Source: an uncultured Bacilli bacterium
Lineage (GTDB): Bacteria; Bacillota_I; Bacilli_A; RF39; UBA660
DNA: 64,000 bases
NCBI GenBank assembly: GCA_910587745.1
Contig: CAJUNE010000002.1
Location: 1-64,000 of the forward strand
Reading direction: 5' to 3'
Shown here piece by piece: positions 36,053-45,419 of the stretch (position 1 is the first letter of the stretch; the number at the start of each line of letters is the position of its first letter). The notes beneath the pieces were generated by a model. That model saw only the letters and a program-made list of their open reading frames with translations, was not told the origin of the DNA and did no database searches. Position numbers and translations under genes: made by a program.

Positions 36053-36219
36053 CTATTAAATTTTGGCTTATTTAATTTTAAAACCTTTATTTTGCTTTAT
36101 ATTTTGTTTGTTTTTTCCCAATTTTGATTAAAATATAAATATAAAAGTTTCAAATTTTGCTACCTAAATGCTACCTGAAATTTCAAAAATAATCTGCTCG
36201 ATAAATTGTAATTTATTGG
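36053..36219. other. AT-rich intergenic segment between R1 and the ABM-like gene
   Basis: No gene, promoter or terminator was recognised. On minus it contains the near-repeat GGTAGCATTTAGGTAGCA (36173-36156), whose role is unknown. Confidence 0.4.
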
Positions 36220-36567
36220 TTAGACAATATTTTCACCCAAAATTATTTTAGGCATTGTCATTAAACATCTATTCCAACGTTTATAAAATTTTTCTACACC
36301 AAGTTTAGACACTCTTGCATGTGCTTCTTCGCTTTCTAGCACCCAATATAAGACATATATAACCTTACCCACATTTTTTGTAAGTCGGATAGGTAGCTCA
36401 CCTTTTTTTACTGCATTAAAATCTTTTTGTCGATGAGTACGTTTTATATAATGTACATCAATAACTCCATCTTGTTTCAAATAAAATTCTGCTACTTCCT
36501 TCATTAGTTCTTCAATTTCATCAAGTTTGTTTAGTTTCGCTTCATATATACATATTTCATTAAACAT
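36220..36567 (-). CDS. Antibiotic biosynthesis monooxygenase-like (ABM) protein
   Basis: This 115-residue protein is predicted as a ferredoxin-like alpha+beta fold: EICIYEAKLNKLDEIEELMKE at the N terminus, AEFYLKQDGVIDVHYIKRT, then VIYVLYWVLESEEAHARVS. This resembles ABM/EthD-type dimeric barrel proteins, and similarity is weak. It may be a small oxygenase or a binding protein. Its promoter lies in the R2 repeat, shared with the VanZ-like gene, so the two genes may respond alike. Confidence 0.6.
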   Translation of the reverse strand: MFNEICIYEAKLNKLDEIEELMKEVAEFYLKQDGVIDVHYIKRTHRQKDFNAVKKGELPIRLTKNVGKVIYVLYWVLESEEAHARVSKLGVEKFYKRWNRCLMTMPKIILGENIV

Positions 36568-36580
36568 ATTCCACCTCTAC

Positions 36581-36755
36581 AAATTACTATTTGTGCAACA
36601 CTTTATATAAAAATATTATACCATTAAAAAAGTAAAATCTAAACTAATTCTACTCTTATTTTAAAAAAATTATCTAGTCTAAGACCTAGTATTATAGAAA
36701 TTTGGTATAAATTTTTAAGCAAAAAAAAGTGGAGCCTTTCGGCTCCTTCAGGGGG
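36581..36755 (-). repeat. R2: 175-bp upstream-region repeat, copy 2
   Basis: It matches R1. It holds the promoter for the ABM-like gene (TTTAGA 36643-36638, 17-base spacer, TATAAT 36620-36615) and the terminator of the sRNA candidate. The R1 copy has the same T run and stem but no sRNA promoter. Confidence 0.85.
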
Positions 36756-36816
36756 TTTTGGTTCATATTCACATAAGTCGTGAATATGAGATCTCGGACA
36801 TGATGTTTATCATGTC
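36722..36816 (-). ncRNA. Candidate small RNA with exposed CCAAAACCCCC seed
   Basis: An intergenic transcript of about 95 nt is predicted. The promoter is TTGACA-17-TATGAT (36851-36823). The RNA begins at or near 36816 with an 8-bp hairpin (ATGACATG-type stem, 36797-36816), then a 9-bp hairpin (CATATTCAC/GTGAATATG, 36764-36788). An unpaired-looking stretch CCAAAACCCCC (36761-36751) follows, and then a GGAGCC-GAAA-GGCTCC terminator with a T run. C-rich single-stranded seeds next to stem-loops are typical of Gram-positive sRNAs. The seed is complementary to sites in elements A, B and C. No named sRNA family was recognised. Confidence 0.7.
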
Positions 36817-36822
36817 ATAATA

Positions 36823-36851
36823 ATCATATTATGTTTTTAGTTTTTTGTCAA
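36823..36851 (-). promoter_or_regulatory. Consensus promoter of the small RNA
   Basis: TTGACA (minus strand, 36851-36846), a 17-base spacer and TATGAT (36828-36823) form one of the best promoters in the window. Confidence 0.8.
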
Positions 36852-36886
36852 TTCTATTTTCGTAATTTCTTTTTTATTTTACAAAC

Positions 36887-38872
36887 TTAATTTAATCTGT
36901 CTAAGTCTTTAATTATTTTATAATATGACATATTGTTTTTATATGCCTCACTATTTATATATTCTTCACTGTCACTTTTGGCTTGGAGCATTATTTTTAA
37001 ATCATTTTTTAAATTAGCTATTTTAAATATTTTAACTCCACTTTGACGAATACCAAATAAATCTCCTTCTCCTCTAAGTTCTAAATCTTTTTCAGAAATA
37101 TAAAAGCCATCATTACTTTCTTCTAATACCTTTAATCTTTCAATCTCTTTATCACTTATTAAATAGCAATAACTATCTAGTGAGTTTCTTCCTACTCTTC
37201 CTCGTAATTGGTGAAGAGTTGCAAGACCAAATCTATCAGCATCAAATATAACCATTATCGTAGCATTTTTTACATCTACTCCGACTTCTATAACCGTAGT
37301 TGATATTAATATCTTCGTTTCATTATTCTTAAATCTAGCCATTATTTCATCTTTTTCTTTTTGCTTTAATTTACCGTGTAATATTTCAATGGGTATCTTA
37401 TTTTGAAATGCTAAATTAAATTTCTCTTTTAATGTTTCAACACTTTTTAAATCTAGTTCTTCATTATCGTCTATAAGACTTGCTACAACATAAACTTGAT
37501 GTCCTTGCTTTATTTCTTCTAAAATATGCGATAATACTTCTTTTAATTCACTAAATTTCTTTAGCTTTGTGATTATTTCTTTTCTCCCACCAGGTTTGTG
37601 AGTAATAAAAGATACATCTAAGTCACCATATAATGTTAAAGCATAACTTCTTGGTATTGGTGTTGCACTCATATAAAGAGCATCTGGTACTTCACCTTTA
37701 CTTTTTAATATCTCTCTTTGTTTGACACCAAAACGATGTTGCTCATCTGTAATAACTAAGCCTAAACGATAAAATATTACACTTTCCTCAATTATAGCAT
37801 GAGTTCCTATCAATATGTCTATATCTCCTCTTATAAGCTTATCTTTAACTGCTTCTTTCTCTTTTTTAGTCATACTTCCTACTAATATCTCAATATTTAT
37901 TTTACTGTCTCTAAAATAATTTATAGCACTTTCAAAATGTTGTCTTGCTAAAACTTCAGTGGGTGCCATTAAGACACTTTGATAACCAGATAAAAAACTA
38001 GCATACATAGATATAAAACTTATTACTGTCTTGCCACTGCCTACATCTCCTAAAACTAATCTATTCATTTTGTTATTATTTTTTAAATCTTTCAGAATTA
38101 AATCTAAAGCTTCATTTTGACTGTCTGTTAAACTAAATGGTAAACTATTTATAAATTTAGTTATATCTTCGTCATTAAAATGTTTTTCTTCCTTTTTTAT
38201 GTTCTGATTATCTTTTTTCATATAGCCTATTTTAAACATAAATAAAAATAATTCTTCATATTTTAAATAAAAACTGGCTTTTTTTATTTCTTCAAAATTA
38301 TGGGGTAAATGTATCATTCTTAAAGCTTGCTTTTTACTTATCATATTATATTTTTCAATAAATTCACTTGGAACATAATTGTAACTAGCAGCATTATCTA
38401 TAATAGCATTTTCCATTATTTTTCTTAGTTCACTATTTTTTATATCTTTTTTAGTGTGATAAATTGGTATTATTTCTTTCTTTTCAAGAGGTGTTAGTTT
38501 TATATCATCGCAGATAAATGTATTCTTTTTTATATCATATTTGCCTACTAAAGTTATAGTTTTTCCAATAATAATATGTGGTTTTAAAAAGGCACGATTA
38601 AATATGACAGCATACATTGTTTTATTATTGTGGTTACATCTAAATTGTAATTTATTAAAATTTCTTTTTATAAAAGCAGTTGTTGCTGTTGTTTCTACAA
38701 TTACATTAATGGCTACTCTCTCTCCATTATAGTTTTCATCTAGATTAATAGGCTCAAATATGTCATAACGATATGGATAGTAAGATAATAAATCTTCCAT
38801 ATTATTGATATTTAAAGTTTTTAAGTTACCTAACATTTTAGGTCCAACACCTTTTATGTCACTTAGTTCCAT
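36887..38872 (-). CDS. recG: ATP-dependent DNA helicase RecG
   Basis: This 661-residue protein has an N-terminal wedge/OB-type domain (about 20-230), helicase motif I GDVGSGKT (about 270), motif II DEQHRFG (about 375), motif III SATPIPR and motif VI QLRGRVGRN (about 570). This matches RecG, which remodels stalled forks and Holliday junctions. It has the normal Firmicutes length. It is the last gene of a run with the surface proteins upstream; a 58-base gap separates it from them. Confidence 0.97.
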   Translation of the reverse strand: MELSDIKGVGPKMLGNLKTLNINNMEDLLSYYPYRYDIFEPINLDENYNGERVAINVIVETTATTAFIKRNFNKLQFRCNHNNKTMYAVIFNRAFLKPHIIIGKTITLVGKYDIKKNTFICDDIKLTPLEKKEIIPIYHTKKDIKNSELRKIMENAIIDNAASYNYVPSEFIEKYNMISKKQALRMIHLPHNFEEIKKASFYLKYEELFLFMFKIGYMKKDNQNIKKEEKHFNDEDITKFINSLPFSLTDSQNEALDLILKDLKNNNKMNRLVLGDVGSGKTVISFISMYASFLSGYQSVLMAPTEVLARQHFESAINYFRDSKINIEILVGSMTKKEKEAVKDKLIRGDIDILIGTHAIIEESVIFYRLGLVITDEQHRFGVKQREILKSKGEVPDALYMSATPIPRSYALTLYGDLDVSFITHKPGGRKEIITKLKKFSELKEVLSHILEEIKQGHQVYVVASLIDDNEELDLKSVETLKEKFNLAFQNKIPIEILHGKLKQKEKDEIMARFKNNETKILISTTVIEVGVDVKNATIMVIFDADRFGLATLHQLRGRVGRNSLDSYCYLISDKEIERLKVLEESNDGFYISEKDLELRGEGDLFGIRQSGVKIFKIANLKNDLKIMLQAKSDSEEYINSEAYKNNMSYYKIIKDLDRLN

Positions 38873-38931
38873 TATCCTACTTCCTTTCTTTTTTATTATA
38901 GCATTTAAAAAGAAGAATTTCTATTCCTCTT

Positions 38932-40614
38932 TTAATCGTCTCCAAATAAATCATAAACTTCTTCAGTATCATCAGATACATTGTCAATAACATCTCGGTT
39001 ATTAACATTTATTTTTTTTATGTTTATTTCTTCATCTTGGTTTTTATTTTTCTTTTTTTCTTTAGCTTTTTTCTTTTCAAGTTTCTTTAATTCTTTTAAC
39101 TCTTTTTTTGATAATTCATTTTTGTCTATTTCAAGCTTTTGTGTTGCTTCTAACTTTTCTTTACTTAATGTGTCAAGTATTCCTGTTAAATCGGCTTTGT
39201 CATATTCTGATTTTTTTTCTTCTTCAACTTTGGTGATTTTCTTAGTTTCTTCTAAATTTATTTTTGCTTTTTTTTCTAATTCACCCTTGTTATCTTCTTT
39301 TTCTTTGGCAGTTATTTTTTGCACTTCACTTACGACATCATTAAGCTTTCTTGTAGCTTCTATCTTGGCTTCTTGACGCTCAATAAATTTATTTATTTTC
39401 TTTTGTTTCTTTTTTGAACTATGTAATAAACATATAATTATTATTAACATTAAAAATGATGTACTTGCAAAGGCAATAATTACATAAGAATATAATTTTA
39501 ATGTTTCTTTAGATGCACTGATTAACTCTTCATCATATCTAATTACTGTATTATTTTCCGTATCATATAAGTAGTAACTAGTGTTACCATCTGATAGACT
39601 TTTAGCATTAATAATTACAAATTCACTATTATCATTAATTTTATAACAATCAATCTCTTCGCCATTAATATTTACTTTTCCTTTATTAAAGTCTAATTCT
39701 TTATCAAGAGGAACTGGTATTAGTAAAATATGATTTAAATTCATTTCATTAAATTTAGAATATTTGCCATCTTTATATTCAAATAATTTAATTACTCCAT
39801 CTTCATTTTTTAAACCTACTAAAGTAATATCTGCTTTGTCATTTATAAATACTGGTATCTCATAACCCTCAATTGTTATTGTACTTTCCTCAAATGTATC
39901 TGGTTTTGTTAAATGTTCTTTTAATTTCACTACTGTGTAATTTCGGTCATTTACTGTAACTTCAATAGGGTTCTCATCTTTAACATCAATATTTATTGTG
40001 TATATCTTTTCTATTCCTGTTTCTGATTTTACAACTATGTTAATAGCATTAGACCCTTCTTCTAATTCTATATTTCCAGCGCCTGTTACAGTGGCATAGG
40101 GACTATTTGCAGTAGCTTTTATCTCTATATTTTTTGTACCTTCAGGGACTGTTGCTAGATAAACTTGAACGTCTTTATCAAATTCAGGGCTTAATTCAAA
40201 ACCTGTAACATTTAAGCTTTTTAAATTATTGTCATTAGATTTTTCTCTTGGTGCGGTAACATTTATTTTTATTGATTTAGCTTTTAAATTAGCAGGATTA
40301 CCACTACCATCACTTACTCCACTTGGGGTTACTGTTATAGTGGCACTTCCCGTATTTATAGCACTTAATTTAATACTATAAGTATTGTTTTCTATCCATG
40401 CTCTATCTTCACTTACTGCGACTACTCCAGAATTTGATGAAGATATATTAAATCTTCCAGTTACATCATTTCCCCTAATAGTTAATGTTACAGTGCTTCC
40501 TTTAGTGGGATTAGTAGTACTTGCTGATATATTAAATGATGCTGCGTTAGCTTTTGTAAGACCAATAAATAAACTTATTAGCATAACCCCTATTTTTAAA
40601 ATATTCTTTTTCAT
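38932..40614 (-). CDS. Membrane-anchored Ig/cadherin-like surface protein with charged cytoplasmic tail
   Basis: This 560-residue protein has a signal peptide (about 1-23, ending ANAASF), an Ig-like beta domain (about 25-125) and a cadherin-like beta sandwich (about 130-215; LKSLNVTGFELSPEFDKDVQVY resembles PF12733). A further extracellular part and one transmembrane helix (about 375-400) follow. The tail is about 150 residues of Lys/Glu-rich coil inside the cell. It starts 4 bases after the dockerin-bearing hydrolase gene. The topology suggests a bridge from a surface module to a cytoplasmic partner, perhaps displaying the hydrolase; that is inference. Confidence 0.75.
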   Translation of the reverse strand: MKKNILKIGVMLISLFIGLTKANAASFNISASTTNPTKGSTVTLTIRGNDVTGRFNISSSNSGVVAVSEDRAWIENNTYSIKLSAINTGSATITVTPSGVSDGSGNPANLKAKSIKINVTAPREKSNDNNLKSLNVTGFELSPEFDKDVQVYLATVPEGTKNIEIKATANSPYATVTGAGNIELEEGSNAINIVVKSETGIEKIYTINIDVKDENPIEVTVNDRNYTVVKLKEHLTKPDTFEESTITIEGYEIPVFINDKADITLVGLKNEDGVIKLFEYKDGKYSKFNEMNLNHILLIPVPLDKELDFNKGKVNINGEEIDCYKINDNSEFVIINAKSLSDGNTSYYLYDTENNTVIRYDEELISASKETLKLYSYVIIAFASTSFLMLIIIICLLHSSKKKQKKINKFIERQEAKIEATRKLNDVVSEVQKITAKEKEDNKGELEKKAKINLEETKKITKVEEEKKSEYDKADLTGILDTLSKEKLEATQKLEIDKNELSKKELKELKKLEKKKAKEKKKNKNQDEEINIKKINVNNRDVIDNVSDDTEEVYDLFGDD

Positions 40615-40618
40615 TTTA

Positions 40619-42337
40619 TCACTCCATTATACTATTTTTAATTCTTACATAATCTGTGGCTTTGATATTTCCATCACCATCAACATCTGCGGCAATGCTC
40701 GCAGGAGTAGATAATTCACTTCCACTTTTTTCCATTATGTAATTTTTAATTTTTACATAATCGGTTGCTCCTAACTTGCCATCACCATCTACATCACCTT
40801 TGACAGCGATTATATATTTATAAGTTTTCTTGCCATCAGTTATTGTAATTTCTTGTCCTGTTTTTATAATGTCATTGTCACTAGCATTAATTGTTACTGT
40901 ATATCCACTTAATTTACTTTTTATAGTTCCTATTGTGGTACCAACAGCAAGATTTTGCAAACATCCTGCATTAACACTTGCTCCTAGTTTAGCTAACATA
41001 GCTGTTTCATCACTATCAACACTTGGAGACGAAGAGCTACCACCATTTACAATAACATCTTTAGAACCACCACTTGCATATACTAAACCAGCTAAAGCAG
41101 GATTCTTGGCACTACTACTAGCACCGATATTAAAGAAGTTATATAACCCAGCATAAGTTACTCCTTCATATGTAAACTCTGCACCATTAGTAGTATTTGA
41201 TAATTTAACTCCAGCCTCTTGAATGGCTAAACTTGCTAAATATACTGCGCTTATATTTTCATTTTTTCCAGCTTCAACAAATATAGAAGAATATGATTGA
41301 TTGTCTAATACCGAAGTACCTGACATAAAAGTTCCTTTTAAAATTGTCTGTACAACTTGTTCATTATAATTATCAGAATATCCTAAATTTTCAAACATTA
41401 ATATTCTTTCTTCTATTAAAAAGTTTCTTGGGTCTAAATAATATCCTACGGTTGCACGATTTGCTTTATACCATCCTTTTTCTGTTTGAACTAATGGTTT
41501 ATCATAATATGCATCACCACCTTGAATAGAACTTACATTTTGCTCAGCTGTTATTGACTTTTCAAAATCTAAGCCTGTTTTTAAAGCTTTAAAAGTCCAG
41601 TTAGGACGAGTTTTATGAAGTAATCTTAATTTGCATTTATAACTTTCAGGAAAACCTTGTTCATTTAATTCAGCTTCAAAAGTAGCATCAGTTATTGTAC
41701 TTTCGCAAGTTTTATCAATTTCTTTTCCTGGCAACCCAGTATATTCTGGCATATTTTCAAATATCGGTATGGTAAATTCTAAGGGTAATTCTAATAAATT
41801 ATTGGCTTTATATGTTCTATAACTTGTTAATGCTTCACTATATGGGGCTGCTAAATTAGCCATATATTGATGATTGTAAACATTGTATGATGAATTCGGA
41901 TTTACATTGAACTTTTTTAAATATGATGTAAATTGACCTTTATTTATGTATGACCTTGTCATAAATCTTGCTCCACCTACAATGGCTTTCTTTGGTGTTG
42001 TCCATGGTCTATCATATACATCAGTATTTTCCCCAGCATTTTTAATTTCTATATAACTAGCACAAACATAGGCACTTTTTCCACTGTAATCTATTTCATA
42101 CCAGCCAGCATTACAAGCTCCATTTTTAGGTTCATCAGGTACTACACTTTCTTTTTTTAATGAGTAAGATGTGCCACTTTTACCAAGTATATAATAGCCA
42201 TAATTTGTTCCTGGACCTTTTCTTAAATATACTGCATCTTTTAATACTGCTTTTTTTTCTTCAGCATAAACATTTATAGTTAGACAAAAAAAGACAAATA
42301 TAAAGACTAAAAATAACTTTTTTCTACTACACTTCAT
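40619..42337 (-). CDS. Secreted glucosaminidase with SH3 and C-terminal dockerin-like module
   Basis: This 572-residue protein has a signal peptide (about 1-25), a bacterial SH3 domain (about 30-100, VYLRKGPGTNYGYY) and a glucosaminidase/LytF-like catalytic region (about 300-430, with VEAGKNENISAVYLASLAI and a Tyr-Asn-Phe-Phe-Asn-Ile-like site). Two calcium-binding repeats close the chain: GDVDGDGKLGATDYVKIKNY and ADVDGDGNIKATDYVRIKNS, the type I dockerin pattern. ATG 42337 is chosen, with AAGGAGG upstream. It would cut peptidoglycan glycans; the dockerin implies docking to a cohesin-type partner. The stop is TGA, directly followed by TAA. Confidence 0.85.
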   Translation of the reverse strand: MKCSRKKLFLVFIFVFFCLTINVYAEEKKAVLKDAVYLRKGPGTNYGYYILGKSGTSYSLKKESVVPDEPKNGACNAGWYEIDYSGKSAYVCASYIEIKNAGENTDVYDRPWTTPKKAIVGGARFMTRSYINKGQFTSYLKKFNVNPNSSYNVYNHQYMANLAAPYSEALTSYRTYKANNLLELPLEFTIPIFENMPEYTGLPGKEIDKTCESTITDATFEAELNEQGFPESYKCKLRLLHKTRPNWTFKALKTGLDFEKSITAEQNVSSIQGGDAYYDKPLVQTEKGWYKANRATVGYYLDPRNFLIEERILMFENLGYSDNYNEQVVQTILKGTFMSGTSVLDNQSYSSIFVEAGKNENISAVYLASLAIQEAGVKLSNTTNGAEFTYEGVTYAGLYNFFNIGASSSAKNPALAGLVYASGGSKDVIVNGGSSSSPSVDSDETAMLAKLGASVNAGCLQNLAVGTTIGTIKSKLSGYTVTINASDNDIIKTGQEITITDGKKTYKYIIAVKGDVDGDGKLGATDYVKIKNYIMEKSGSELSTPASIAADVDGDGNIKATDYVRIKNSIME

Positions 42338-42449
42338 AACTGCCTCCTTATTCTCATAGTTATACATTATAATTATAACTTATAGTAAAAAATATCTCAA
42401 CTTATTAGACTTTTTAATTCGTAAATTTTATGTAAAGCTTATAAATTGT

Positions 42450-42478
42450 TTGCAAGAAGACATAATATATTATATAAT
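42450..42478 (+). promoter_or_regulatory. Promoter of the LCP gene
   Basis: TTGCAA (42450-42455), 17 bases and TATAAT (42473-42478) form a near-consensus promoter 33 bases before the ATG. Confidence 0.75.
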
Positions 42479-42511
42479 AATAATTGTTAATATTAGAATA
42501 GAAGGTGTTTA

Positions 42512-44515
42512 ATGAAAGTACTTTTTAATAAATTAAAAAAATGTAATAAAATATTTCTTATTATTTATTTATTAACTTTTATTATATATTTAGTAACTTA
42601 TTTCTTACTGATAAAGAATTTAATGGGTCTTAGTGGTGTTGAAACTTTAATAAGATCTATTGTAATTGGTTTGTTCGGAATATGGTTAATAGCTTATTTT
42701 TTATGGAACTTAATTAATCTTATTTTGAAAAAACATATTACTTTATCTATTACGACAGCTTTAACTATTATTTTTGTGGTAGTATTCTCCGCGGTAAATT
42801 ATTATATAAATGTTATTTATACAAGTATTGATAATTTAGCAGAAAGTGAACAAGTTACTTATACTTCTAATTTAATTGTTATGAGTGGAACTTCTTTAAA
42901 TGATAATAGTAAACTGGGAATGATTAATACTGATAAAGATATTGAAGGTAATGTTCTTGCTAAAGAACTGATTAAAGATAAAAAATTGGAAAATTTAGAA
43001 GTTATTGAATACTCTAGCTATTATGAAATGATTTATGATTTAATTAGTGGTAAAATACAAGGAACTTTCTTAAATTCTAATTATTTAGTTACTTATAGTG
43101 AAGAAGAATTTGAAGGTATTAAAAATAGTATGATTCTTTATTCTTATAGTAAAAAAATGAAAAATCAAGATACCGAACTTAAAAGCAAAAAAAGTTTAAA
43201 TGAACCTTTTACTATTCTCCTTATGGGTGTTGATAGTGAGGATGATGGACTAGATCAAAATGCTGCTTTTAATGGGGATACTTTAATGCTTGTTACTTTT
43301 AATCCTAAAACTCTTAATGCGACCATGTTCTCTATTCCAAGAGATACTTATGTCCCTATTGCTTGTAATAACAATAAATATGCAAAAATAAATTCAGCGG
43401 CTGGGTATGGTACAAGTTGTGTTATCCAAACTATTGAACAACTTACGGAAGTGAAAATAGATTACTATGTTAAAATTAACTTTAAAGGCGTTGTTGATTT
43501 AGTAGAAGCAGTTGGTGGAATTGATGTTGATGTTGAAGTTCCAGATTATAAACTTTATTATAAGGCCCATAATGGTCGTGTTTGTGAGCAAAACTCTTTA
43601 AGACAATTTGGCGATCAACTTGTTTGTATGGATACTGGTATGCAACACTTAAACGGCGAACAAGCCTTAGCTTATGCTAGATGTAGACATGCTTATTTAC
43701 AAAGTGATATTGCTCGTAATAGACATCAACAACAAATTGTTGAAGCTTTAGCTAGAAAAATCGCTAATCCTTCTAATATTAATCGCTTTGAAGAATTACT
43801 TAATGCTATAACTAATAATATGAAAACTAATATGGAAAAGAAACAAATGCTTACGTTCTATGATGTCCTAAAAGAAATGGTCTTAAAATCTTTTGGTGAT
43901 GGCGATTTTGTTAAAATTCAAAAAACTTATTTAGAATATTATTCTCTTCCTGTTAGATATGGTAATATGACATTATCAGCGGTTGGTTATTATCCAGACT
44001 CTTTAAATGCTATTAAAAATTTAATGAAATCTAATTTAGGCTTAGAAAAAAAAGAAATGATTAAAACGTTTAGCTTCGATGCTAATGAAGAATATACAAC
44101 AAAAGTTACTGGTCAAGGTATTACAACAGGTGGTAAGTTAGAAACCATGCCAAACTTTATTGGTAAACCTATATCAGAAGTAGAAGCTTGGGCAACTAGC
44201 CATAATATCACTTTAAATACAGAATTTGTTGATGCAGATAGTGAATATTATAATTCTAATACTTTACCTGGTATGGTAGCTAATCAAAGTATTGGAGCTT
44301 ATACTCTTATAAATGAAATTACAGAATTAACAATTTATATAAATAATGCGTCTCAAATACCAACTCCTAATCCTGATGATAACCAAAATAACAATGATTC
44401 TAATAACGGGGAAGAAGATAATTCTAACGATGATATTCCTGATGTAATTCTTCCGAGTGAAGAAGAGGAATCTGATAATGAGAACTCTGAAAATGAAGAA
44501 ACTAACCAAGATTAA
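42512..44515 (+). CDS. LytR-CpsA-Psr (LCP) family wall-glycopolymer transferase with PASTA domain
   Basis: This 667-residue protein has three N-terminal helices (about 10-110) and an LCP domain (about 230-430) with LLMGVDSEDDGLDQNA, FNGDTLMLVTFNP, FSIPRDTYV and GGIDVDVEVPD. The conserved Asp and Arg residues for polyprenyl-phosphate binding are present. A single PASTA-like domain (about 545-610) and an acidic Asn/Asp/Glu tail follow. LCP enzymes attach teichoic acids or capsule to peptidoglycan at the outer membrane face. The PASTA domain suggests binding of lipid II or muropeptides. Confidence 0.93.
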   Translation: MKVLFNKLKKCNKIFLIIYLLTFIIYLVTYFLLIKNLMGLSGVETLIRSIVIGLFGIWLIAYFLWNLINLILKKHITLSITTALTIIFVVVFSAVNYYINVIYTSIDNLAESEQVTYTSNLIVMSGTSLNDNSKLGMINTDKDIEGNVLAKELIKDKKLENLEVIEYSSYYEMIYDLISGKIQGTFLNSNYLVTYSEEEFEGIKNSMILYSYSKKMKNQDTELKSKKSLNEPFTILLMGVDSEDDGLDQNAAFNGDTLMLVTFNPKTLNATMFSIPRDTYVPIACNNNKYAKINSAAGYGTSCVIQTIEQLTEVKIDYYVKINFKGVVDLVEAVGGIDVDVEVPDYKLYYKAHNGRVCEQNSLRQFGDQLVCMDTGMQHLNGEQALAYARCRHAYLQSDIARNRHQQQIVEALARKIANPSNINRFEELLNAITNNMKTNMEKKQMLTFYDVLKEMVLKSFGDGDFVKIQKTYLEYYSLPVRYGNMTLSAVGYYPDSLNAIKNLMKSNLGLEKKEMIKTFSFDANEEYTTKVTGQGITTGGKLETMPNFIGKPISEVEAWATSHNITLNTEFVDADSEYYNSNTLPGMVANQSIGAYTLINEITELTIYINNASQIPTPNPDDNQNNNDSNNGEEDNSNDDIPDVILPSEEEESDNENSENEETNQD

Positions 44516-44530
44516 TGGTTAGTTTTTGTT
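44500..44530 (+). terminator. Rho-independent terminator after the LCP gene
   Basis: AACTAACCA (44500-44508) pairs with TGGTTAGTT (44516-44524) in a 9-bp stem, then TTTTGTTTTT. It overlaps the stop. Confidence 0.8.
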
Positions 44531-44537
44531 TTTAATA

Positions 44538-45419
44538 CTATATATTTTCACTTATTTTTATACTTGCTAAAGCACCTTCGCTTGCAGCATTTATTAATTG
44601 GTAGGTATCTTTTTTTGTTACATCGCCTGAGGCATATATTCCATCTATATTTGTCGCTCCATTTTTATCTACCAAAATATACCCTTTATCTAATTTAATG
44701 TCACTATTTTCTATAAAACTAGTATTTGGTATAAATCCTATATAAATAAATAAAGCACTTACATTTAACTCTTGGCCATCTTTTAAGATTAAACCTGATA
44801 ATATATTATTTTCTTCTTTTAACTCTTTTATTTCATTATTTAATATTAATTCTATATTATTAGTATTCTTAACTTCTTCAACTAAAGTATCTTCGCCTCT
44901 AAATTCTTCTCTACGATGAATTAAATAAACTTTTTTTACTAGTTTAGATAAATGTATACTTTCTGCTAAAGCACTAGAGCCTCCACCTATAACTGCTACT
45001 TCTTTATTTTTATATAATGCTCCATCACATAATGCACAAGTACTTATTCCTCTTCCTAATAAAGCTTCTTCTTTGTCTAAACCTAATAGTTTAGGTCTTC
45101 TACCAGTAGCTATTAAAATATTTTTAGCTTGATATACATTGTTTTTAGTTTTTATTGTTTTAGAATCAGTTATAATATCTGTTACTTCTTCTATTTTATA
45201 TTCAATCTCTAATTCTTGAACTTTTGTAAATAAGTTAAATGCAAAATCAGGACCACTTACTGAAGATATTCCAGGATAGTTCTCGACATTAGTTATTTTA
45301 TTTAACGTTCCACCTGGTGCGCTACTTTCAATCATTAAAACTTTTAAATTGGCTCTTTTTGCATATATCGCTGCGCTTATACCAGATATACCCATACCAA
45401 TTATTATTAAATCATACAT
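44538..45419 (-). CDS. trxB: Thioredoxin reductase
   Basis: This 293-residue FAD/NADPH flavoprotein has GMGISGISAAIYAKRA (FAD dinucleotide fold, residues 8-23), the redox CALCDG motif (about 130-135; the usual form is CATC) and the GGGSSALAE NADPH motif (about 147). The C-terminal ASGDV FAD motif is about residue 264. It reduces thioredoxin. It overlaps the lgt stop by one base (TAATG), so the two are coupled. Convergent with the LCP gene. Confidence 0.95.
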   Translation of the reverse strand: MYDLIIIGMGISGISAAIYAKRANLKVLMIESSAPGGTLNKITNVENYPGISSVSGPDFAFNLFTKVQELEIEYKIEEVTDIITDSKTIKTKNNVYQAKNILIATGRRPKLLGLDKEEALLGRGISTCALCDGALYKNKEVAVIGGGSSALAESIHLSKLVKKVYLIHRREEFRGEDTLVEEVKNTNNIELILNNEIKELKEENNILSGLILKDGQELNVSALFIYIGFIPNTSFIENSDIKLDKGYILVDKNGATNIDGIYASGDVTKKDTYQLINAASEGALASIKISENI

